Source: a virus
Virus record (IMG/VR): IMGVR_UViG_3300047388_000163
Span: 1-64,000 of that record
DNA: 64,000 nucleotides
Direction: 5' to 3' (one strand)
Shown here: in pieces, positions 59,064-64,000 of the stretch
Position numbering within the stretch: the stretch's first letter is position 1
How the letters are laid out: each line of letters opens with the position of its first letter
The notes under the pieces: model-generated
What the model saw: the letters and a program-made list of their open reading frames with translations, nothing else
Database searches by the model: none
What the model was told of the DNA's origin: nothing
Translations under genes and position numbers: made by a program

Positions 59064-59582
59064 ATGGACGAATACCTTGCAGGCATCATGGAGCGCGCGC
59101 CAGTTGAGGCTGCTGCGCCTGAGCCATTCGTTTTCATCGTGCTGCCTGGCGATCCCCGAGGGAAGGGCAGGCCACGCACGCGGGTAATCAAGGATTTTGC
59201 GACGATCTACACCGACCCAGAAACCCGTAAATACGAGAATTCCCTCAAAGCCGCCGGCATCAAGGCCATGGTAGGGAAAAAGCCTCTAGATGAGGCTGTG
59301 TCAGTGGTAATCCATGCTCATATGCCGGTGCCAGCGAGCTGGAGCGCCAAAAAATGGACGGCAGCAATAGCTGGCGACATCATGCCGATAACTGGGATTG
59401 ATTTGGACAATATTTGCAAGATGATCGATGGCCTAAATTACCATCCGCCGCGCTTCAAAGGCGATCGTGAAAAGCGGCCAATCATTTGGCAGAACGATGC
59501 CCAGATCGTCAGCATGCAGGCCATGAAGCTTTACTCGGCCAATCCGAAGCTGGAAATCACTGTTTGGAAATGGGAGGGATGA
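59064..59582 (+). CDS. rusA: RusA-like Holliday junction resolvase
   Basis: 172 residues from ATG 59064 (GAGAGGA upstream; GTG 59061 also in frame). RusA signatures: VLPGDPRGKGRPRTRV, YTDPETRKYENSLKAAG, and GIDLDNICKMIDGL with the catalytic Asp pattern D-x-DN-xxK-xxxD. Then WQNDAQIVSMQ, the last conserved acidic strand (usually DD; here ND). Resolves recombination or replication junctions, with RecT as partner. Confidence 0.9.
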   Translation: MDEYLAGIMERAPVEAAAPEPFVFIVLPGDPRGKGRPRTRVIKDFATIYTDPETRKYENSLKAAGIKAMVGKKPLDEAVSVVIHAHMPVPASWSAKKWTAAIAGDIMPITGIDLDNICKMIDGLNYHPPRFKGDREKRPIIWQNDAQIVSMQAMKLYSANPKLEITVWKWEG

Positions 59583-60644
59583 ATGTCCGTTCTGCATAGC
59601 TCTAACATCATCAATCCTTTTCAAGACGCAAATCCTTTCCGAAACGAAGCTTTGACGGTTTCTCCCATTGAATGGAAAACCGGAAAACTTTCATATGAGG
59701 ATTTTCAAGCTTACGAGGCCATTCTGGAGAAATATCCGCATGTCAAATCGATGGATAGGGACGCTCGGTATAAGTTATTCATCGATAAGAAAGACGAACT
59801 TATCCGAGAAATGGCCGATGTGAACCGGCAAGCCCATGCTAAAAAGCTGGAACTCAAGGATATTGAAACGAAAAAAGCGGTTATTGAAAAGCTGCTGGAC
59901 TGGGGCGCGGATCTCAAAATTCAGCGACCCAATGGCATCTCATTTCGCAAAATGCGTAAGGCTTTCGCCGAAGATCGCACAATCTATCTGGACAAAAGCC
60001 TGCACGGAGTGATGCCAAAGCTTGATTTCGAGAAGGAAATCTTCCGTTTCGCCGAAGTTCTGTTGATTGAGCACGATTGGGCCGCAGCCTTCAAGAATGC
60101 GGATCTGGCCGATTCGGTTGTGAAATTGCCCTACGATGTTTGCGCTTTCGAGTTCCGGTTCTCGGATCGGCCTGTGATTGCTCTGGCGACGCAGTTCGGA
60201 ACCGATATCGCTTTTACCGCTGTCGTCTTGATTGATGAGTGGTGGGTGGTCACTGATTTTGCCGGGCGCATTGGAGCGGATTACGAAGACAACAATTCGA
60301 AGTATGAAGCTCTTGTACGTCTATTCCACGAAGTCAGCCGCCAGATCCGAGCCGCCTGTATCTCACTTGACGCAGAGGTTGCCAAGGCTGAGGTGGTCCG
60401 TGAGCCTCATTCCGGCCAGCACGGCAGAAATGCCCACCAGATGCTGAAACCCTACCACGTGGTCTCTCTGGCCCGGCGCGGGCCTAGGCCGTTGGTATCG
60501 GTGGGGACTGAAACTGGCCGGCGCGTTCGGCTGCACTTCCGGCGCGGTCATTGGCGCCATTTCGAGGATCACAAAACTTGGATCAAATGGTGCCTTTGTG
60601 GAGATCCTGATCTTGGCTTCATCGATAAGCATTACAAACTGTAG
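59583..60644 (+). CDS. Phage protein with conserved C-terminal HFRRGHWR motif
   Basis: 353 residues. Middle: helical, basic (EKLLDWGADLKIQRPNGISF), then beta-rich (ACISLDAEVAKAEVVREPHS). C-terminal about 80 residues have KPYHVVSLARRGPRPL and LHFRRGHWRHFEDHKTWIKWCLCGDPDLGFIDKHYKL, a pattern recurring in uncharacterised phage and plasmid proteins. ATG 59583 directly follows the rusA stop. Function unknown. Confidence 0.65.
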   Translation: MSVLHSSNIINPFQDANPFRNEALTVSPIEWKTGKLSYEDFQAYEAILEKYPHVKSMDRDARYKLFIDKKDELIREMADVNRQAHAKKLELKDIETKKAVIEKLLDWGADLKIQRPNGISFRKMRKAFAEDRTIYLDKSLHGVMPKLDFEKEIFRFAEVLLIEHDWAAAFKNADLADSVVKLPYDVCAFEFRFSDRPVIALATQFGTDIAFTAVVLIDEWWVVTDFAGRIGADYEDNNSKYEALVRLFHEVSRQIRAACISLDAEVAKAEVVREPHSGQHGRNAHQMLKPYHVVSLARRGPRPLVSVGTETGRRVRLHFRRGHWRHFEDHKTWIKWCLCGDPDLGFIDKHYKL

Positions 60645-60702
60645 AAACGAATCAGGTTTTTCTCTAGCGCTAGTTATTGACTGCGGGCTGAGAATCGCCC
60701 TA

Positions 60703-60785
60703 CAAAAGCAAACGACGCCGGAGGGCTTTTGCCGGCGCCGTTAAACTAAGTCCGATGATGCTTGCAGGCTGTTCGGACGGGTAAC
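60703..60785 (-). ncRNA. Candidate small RNA with promoter and terminator
   Basis: Minus strand: TTGACG (60820-60815), 17 nt, TAAATC (60797-60792), predicted start about 60785, then about 45 nt and a GC hairpin (CCGGCG 60737-60732 [minus CGCCGG] with 60721-60716, 10-nt loop), followed by TTTGCTTTTG (60712-60703). Promoter-like and terminator-like elements at proper distance imply an RNA of about 80 nt. The -10 is weak (3 of 6). Confidence 0.35.
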
Positions 60786-61111
60786 AACGATGATTTAGGC
60801 AATATCTCGCCTTTCGTCAACCCCCGTCTAAACCCCGCAAAGCAGCATCGGTTCCAAGCCCGCTAAGTAGCGGCCGATGAACGATTTACGCTGTTGAGGT
60901 CTGCCCGGTGGTTCCCGCTCATAGAGGCAAAATCCAGATTCGAGTAATTCCGGCATTTGAAGGAGCGCGGGACTAAGCCCCCGGTCCGAGCAAACGCCGC
61001 CATAGGCTATGCTCGCATCTACGACATGAACGGCAAAATACCTTCCTACAGGTTGTAGGGCTGGGCGGTTGGTCCCCGAAATCGGACATCGTAGGTATAC
61101 GCGCTAGTATG

Positions 61112-61162
61112 GCTCCCCAGTGCTCTGGCTGTCCCTCTGGGTAGCCGGGAAGAGCGGGGAGC
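61112..61162. repeat. Long imperfect hairpin upstream of zinc-ribbon gene
   Basis: Outer stem GCTCCCC (61112-61118) with GGGGAGC (61156-61162), then a 3-nt bulge and GCTCT (61122-61126) with AGAGC (61151-61155), then GGCT (61127-61130) with AGCC (61143-61146) and a 4-nt bulge. About 16 bp in all, close to 45 nt before the start at 61208. Could be mRNA leader structure or a binding site. Confidence 0.5.
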
Positions 61163-61207
61163 GGGCTATAAAGGATACGGAACTGGAAATGAACAAAGGA
61201 GAAAAAT

Positions 61208-61645
61208 ATGAGCAAAATCAGATACAAAATTGTTCCAGGTGCGGGGAATATTTGTCCGAGGTGCAAATTGGCGACACAAATTCGTGAACACAAGTTCATT
61301 ACTCAAAAGCGTCTCAATCAGCCCTTCTACTATTCAAGATGGTTCAATTGTATCAATCCGAATTGCCAGACGACGGCGATTATGCCGGAAAAATTCAGGG
61401 TCATGCGCAATCAGAAGCAAATGACCTTGAAGACCGAGCCGGATATTTCTTCGGCGCGCATTTCAGAACAAGAACGTCACTTTCTTTCTTTGATCAATTC
61501 TGAAGATGCTACCATCGGGGTAGGGACATCTATTGGCGCTCGGCTACATCGGCGAGGCCTTGTACAAATCGCAAAATCTGGTCGTTACGGCATCACCGAA
61601 GCAGGAAAGAAGGTTTGCGGCGAACAGGAGGAAACAGCATGCTGA
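61208..61645 (+). CDS. Zinc-ribbon / winged-helix protein
   Basis: 145 residues (AAAGGAGAAAAAT before ATG). ICPRCKLATQIREH and FNCINPNCQTT form a four-Cys zinc ribbon at residues 15-55. The C-terminal half (RISEQERHFLSLINSED, ARLHRRGLVQIAKSGRYGITEAGKKV) is a winged HTH. Looks like a regulator or replication initiator-type protein. Confidence 0.65.
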   Translation: MSKIRYKIVPGAGNICPRCKLATQIREHKFITQKRLNQPFYYSRWFNCINPNCQTTAIMPEKFRVMRNQKQMTLKTEPDISSARISEQERHFLSLINSEDATIGVGTSIGARLHRRGLVQIAKSGRYGITEAGKKVCGEQEETAC

Positions 61646-62067
61646 CCTCTCAAACGCTGGCGCGAATCACTGAATTACGCTTGGACCTGATCACCGAGAC
61701 GGCTGTGATAGAGATCCTGGAGGCTGAAATAGCCGCAGCGGTATCTACGGGATCCTCGGTCGCATTGCAGTTACCTGCAGATTGGCCCCACGATTACCGA
61801 GAACAGTTCTGGCGCAGATATCCCAACAAGACAGCCAAGCCCAGAGCTATGAAATCGTTGGATAAAATAGCGTACGCAGGTAAGATGCGCTGGGCCGGTT
61901 TGATGGATGGTCTTGAACGGTATAATAGATCACCCAAGGTAATGGGCGGGTTTGTAAAAAATCCTGCGACATGGCTGAATGACGAAGGCTGGAACGACGG
62001 CCCACAGCCAAATGGACCGAAAAAGAAGCTGAGTTTCTTCGAAATCGCAGCTGGGCACGGTGATTGA
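61639..62067 (+). CDS. Replisome-organiser-like protein fragment
   Basis: 142 residues from ATG 61639. YREQFWRRYPNKTAKPRAMKSL, then RWAGLMDGLERYNRSPKVMGGFVKNPATWLNDEGWND. This pattern is found in the C-terminal domain of phage replication proteins and DnaT-type helicase loaders. It lacks the N-terminal DNA-binding domain, which may be supplied by the 61208 product. Overlaps it by 7 nt. Confidence 0.65.
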   Translation: MLTSQTLARITELRLDLITETAVIEILEAEIAAAVSTGSSVALQLPADWPHDYREQFWRRYPNKTAKPRAMKSLDKIAYAGKMRWAGLMDGLERYNRSPKVMGGFVKNPATWLNDEGWNDGPQPNGPKKKLSFFEIAAGHGD

Positions 62068-62068
62068 A

Positions 62069-62287
62069 ATGAAACCTGATCGTTTTGGAAATAGGGCCAT
62101 GCTTGATAAAATGGATGAATCTGAGCCATTTTTCATTTTACGCGGCCAAGATGCTTTCTCGGCTCATCTGGTTAAGTTGTGGGCGGATCTAGCAGAGAGC
62201 GCTGGAACCAACGGTGCCAAAGTCCTGAATGCTCGCCAATGTGCCAGAGCAATGCGGAATTGGACCAAAAAGAAGATACCAGACTGA
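62069..62287 (+). CDS. Small conserved phage protein
   Basis: 72 residues from ATG 62069; GTG 62060 is an alternative. DKMDESEPFFILRGQDAFSAHLVKLWADLAES is a pattern widespread in phage proteins of unknown function. Ends in TGATG with the next gene. Confidence 0.6.
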   Translation: MKPDRFGNRAMLDKMDESEPFFILRGQDAFSAHLVKLWADLAESAGTNGAKVLNARQCARAMRNWTKKKIPD

Positions 62288-63063
62288 TGGCAAATGACCT
62301 TACGACAGCCGAGGGCAAGGAATTCTCAACCGATACGGTGACCCTCCAAGGCCTGCAGACGACCGTGCAGAGGCTTTACGGTGCGCTGGGCAAGGATGGC
62401 ACCCGAGACACATTGCCCGCTCTGCCGCCTCCCCAGCTCCGTGGTCGCATGCGGGCGCGTCAACTGGACCTGAACACGCAGCTGCGGCCAATTTCGATGG
62501 CATCTGCTGAGCGCGATCGGGCATTCAAGGCGATCTCCGCGCTGTTGGGGGGGTATCTCAACATCAAATCGGACAATCCTCAGGCGGTTGCCGCCGGCTA
62601 CACGGCCCATCTGATTGAACAGCCGCTATTCGCCATCCTCCAAGCCTGCGATGATTTCAAAAACCGCCGTGTTTACGATCTAAATGCTGACGGCGAGCGC
62701 GTTCCATTCACAATCGACCATGCCCCATCAGCCTTCCGATTGCTTGATCAGGTCAAGAAATGCGCCGCAGACATGCGCGAGGAGCATTACCAGATCGGCC
62801 GGGTATTGGCGGTAAAGCAGATCGCCACAACGCCGATGATATCCCCCGACGAGCAAGCCCGTGTCGCTGCGGCAATGCGGTTGAGATCAATGGAGCTCGG
62901 TTCCGTGGCAGATGCTGGGCACCAGGCCGACATGACCAAAACCCAACGAGAGGCACAGGAAGCCCGCGATCGGGCGGCCAAGATCACCGAGGACGGTATC
63001 CGCCGACGCGCCGCATTCAGCGCTGAGCAGGAAGCTCAATCGTATGAGGATCTGGTGAGATGA
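62287..63063 (+). CDS. Hypothetical replication-module protein
   Basis: 258 residues from ATG 62287. Middle is helical (ERDRAFKAISALLGGYLNIK), then IEQPLFAILQACDDFKNRRV and a charged coiled coil (TKTQREAQEARDRAAKITED). No catalytic signature. Coupled upstream and overlapping the next gene by 4 nt. Confidence 0.6.
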   Translation: MANDLTTAEGKEFSTDTVTLQGLQTTVQRLYGALGKDGTRDTLPALPPPQLRGRMRARQLDLNTQLRPISMASAERDRAFKAISALLGGYLNIKSDNPQAVAAGYTAHLIEQPLFAILQACDDFKNRRVYDLNADGERVPFTIDHAPSAFRLLDQVKKCAADMREEHYQIGRVLAVKQIATTPMISPDEQARVAAAMRLRSMELGSVADAGHQADMTKTQREAQEARDRAAKITEDGIRRRAAFSAEQEAQSYEDLVR

Positions 63064-63257
63064 TTCCATTGAGCGAGCGCACGACAGAATTTGACGAAAT
63101 GCTGGCGCGATTGGATGAAATCTCCAGAAGGTCGCGTCACCTTGGAATATCGCTGGCCGCTTATCCAGTGGCCGATATAGAGCGAGTTGTGGCAATTTTG
63201 GCTGCTGGCCAGTTTTTCCGACCGAAAATAGTTTCAAATACGGAAAATTCCCAATGA
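63060..63257 (+). CDS. Hypothetical small helical protein
   Basis: 65 residues, coiled-coil-like (TTEFDEMLARLDEISRRS), with ATGA overlaps on both sides. Unknown function. Confidence 0.55.
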   Translation: MIPLSERTTEFDEMLARLDEISRRSRHLGISLAAYPVADIERVVAILAAGQFFRPKIVSNTENSQ

Positions 63258-63433
63258 AACCATGTCTATGCATGGACTGCGCCCAGCCAATGACGGTGGA
63301 AGAAATCCACTATTACGAATCACGGTGCGAGAATTGTGAACGGGCTTGGAGCGATCGAATCGGGGCATGGATGCGCCGTGAAACCGAGGAGCCGGAGATG
63401 GAAGCGATGTTCGGGGCGCCCAAACCAAAATAA
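63254..63433 (+). CDS. 59-residue zinc-ribbon protein
   Basis: Starts ATG 63254 (ATGA). CLCMDCAQPMTVEEIHYYESRCENCERAW: Cys pairs spaced for one zinc. Stop TAA 63431-63433 lies in the first bases of the P3 box. Confidence 0.6.
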   Translation: MKPCLCMDCAQPMTVEEIHYYESRCENCERAWSDRIGAWMRRETEEPEMEAMFGAPKPK

Positions 63434-63477
63434 TTCGTAAACCAACCGTTGACATCAATGTAAACCTGTGCTTTATG
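63431..63477 (+). promoter_or_regulatory. Promoter P3 with TTCGTAAAC box
   Basis: Plus strand: box TAATTCGTAAACC (63431-63443), then TTGACA (63449-63454), 17 nt, TTTATG (63472-63477). Relative spacing of box and -35 is the same as in P1 and P2. The spacer also holds a partial box, TGTAAACCTGTG. Confidence 0.7.
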
Positions 63478-63520
63478 GGGTTGAGACAACGAGGCTCGGC
63501 AGAAACGGAGATCAGATCGC

Positions 63521-63727
63521 ATGAAAATCCTGACAGCCTCCATTCTCATCGGCCAAGGCCCAGATCGAGTTTTTCTGAACACTGACATGCCGAGCTCTTT
63601 CGCCATGTACAGCGAGCCTTTGATGATTCAGTTCGAGGCTGAGAGAGGGACCGGCGCGGAATACGTGAGGAATAATTTCGGCCTTGAGCCAACGATTATT
63701 CACCGTTCTGCCAGATCGCAGGCCTGA
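63521..63727 (+). CDS. Hypothetical protein, first gene downstream of P3
   Basis: 68 residues (GGAG before ATG 63521). Short alpha/beta pattern: KILTASILIGQGPDRVFLNT, then AEYVRNNFGLEPTIIH. Unknown function. Confidence 0.55.
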   Translation: MKILTASILIGQGPDRVFLNTDMPSSFAMYSEPLMIQFEAERGTGAEYVRNNFGLEPTIIHRSARSQA

Positions 63728-63752
63728 CCCGATATCCCTCATCCCCTCCCAA

Positions 63753-63773
63753 GGCGAGCTAGACAGGCTCGCC
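63753..63773. repeat. 7-bp inverted repeat
   Basis: GGCGAGC (63753-63759) and GCTCGCC (63767-63773), 7-nt loop, between two genes, no T-tract. Possible mRNA hairpin or weak terminator. Confidence 0.45.
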
Positions 63774-63798
63774 ATCACCTGAAAGGACCACCGATGCC

Positions 63799-64000
63799 AT
63801 GAAGATTTCCTGTGATTGCTCTAATTGCAAAGGATGCTGCATTGAGGTGCCGGGGTGGTTTACTCCTGCGGAAGCGTTGCTTGCGATCGAGGCAGGTTTT
63901 GCAAATCGTCTTTCTGCTGTGAAGGAAGACGGTGTCATTGCAATCGCTCCTTCACCGGTGGGATATGAGGGCCAAGAAAAGCGTCATGGACCGGGGATCT
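63799..64000 (+). CDS. Cys-cluster protein, partial
   Basis: Starts ATG 63799 (AAAGGACC upstream) and runs off the window; 67 residues are visible. N-terminus KISCDCSNCKGCCIEVPGWF has a dense Cys cluster, reminiscent of zinc or iron-sulfur cluster proteins of the YkgJ type. Then TPAEALLAIEAGFANRL. Function not determined. Confidence 0.6.
   Translation, partial: MKISCDCSNCKGCCIEVPGWFTPAEALLAIEAGFANRLSAVKEDGVIAIAPSPVGYEGQEKRHGPGI

Larger units (their letters stand above)
60645..61207. other. 563-bp non-coding, structured region
   Basis: No plausible coding frame on either strand. It contains a candidate small RNA gene (60703-60785, minus), a TTGACT (60677) with TACAAA (60701) on the plus strand, and a long imperfect hairpin (61112-61162). 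A TATAAA (61167) lies before the next gene but with no -35. Non-coding structure beside replication genes makes this a candidate origin or ncRNA locus; neither is shown. Confidence 0.6.

Noticed and set aside
61167-61172. TATAAA as promoter for the 61208 gene
   Set aside because: The -35 position reads GCCGGG, so only half a promoter is present.
60645-61207. tRNA or tmRNA gene in the large gap
   Set aside because: No cloverleaf with a GTTCRANNC arm and matching acceptor stem could be found by eye; a covariance search would decide.

Overview
The window is a tailed-phage genome segment, or a prophage carrying one, with short-tail (podovirus, P22-like) features. The likely host is an alphaproteobacterium, probably in the Rhizobiales. 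The main host evidence is a GcrA-family regulator (49850-50236, minus), a family tied to alphaproteobacterial cell-cycle control. The organism call is an inference. No tRNA, integrase, CRISPR array or classical insertion sequence is visible.

Layout. (1) 1-16.3 kb, plus strand: an Ala-rich protein cut by the window edge, small membrane and zinc-ribbon proteins, large terminase, KTSC protein, portal, a GroES-like co-chaperonin, a likely scaffold, three paralogous 'YQW/GW' proteins and two glycosyltransferase-like proteins. A terminator and a new promoter lie at 16.27-16.33 kb. (2) 16.5-34.5 kb, plus: capsid and tail genes (major capsid protein, decoration-type proteins, two adaptor-like proteins, signal-peptide-bearing tailspike, collar-domain fibre, large hub-like protein). 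Three homing-type endonuclease genes interrupt them, two of which carry in-frame stops. (3) 34.5-41.6 kb: two very large ejection-type proteins, one with an inorganic-pyrophosphatase-like 'polyvalent' domain. (4) 41.6-45.8 kb: lysis module (GH108 lysozyme, holin-like membrane proteins, permuted papain-fold peptidase). (5) 45.8-57.6 kb, minus strand: three consecutive polycistrons with mostly 4-nt start/stop overlaps. They hold MazG-like and HD hydrolases, GcrA, an HNH enzyme, RecT, a DUF5131 (Gp37/Gp68) protein and many small genes. (6) 57.6-64 kb, plus: an HTH regulator divergent from the minus operons, RusA, a replisome-organiser-like protein, zinc-ribbon proteins, and about 560 bp of structured non-coding DNA.

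The strongest unexplained signals are these. (a) A shared promoter box, about TCGTAAACCnnC(C/A)GTTGAC, sits at four early promoters, three of them heading the successive minus-strand operons. (b) A homing endonuclease after the capsid gene has its own promoter inside a 12-bp inverted repeat that would trap its ribosome-binding site only in read-through transcripts, as known for T4 I-TevI. (c) A tail fibre gene appears to start at ATC. (d) In-frame TGA/TAG codons and one frameshift occur in late genes whose start/stop overlaps show where the full frame used to, or still does, end. (e) An RGGK/ADGGR motif is scattered through six putative virion proteins.
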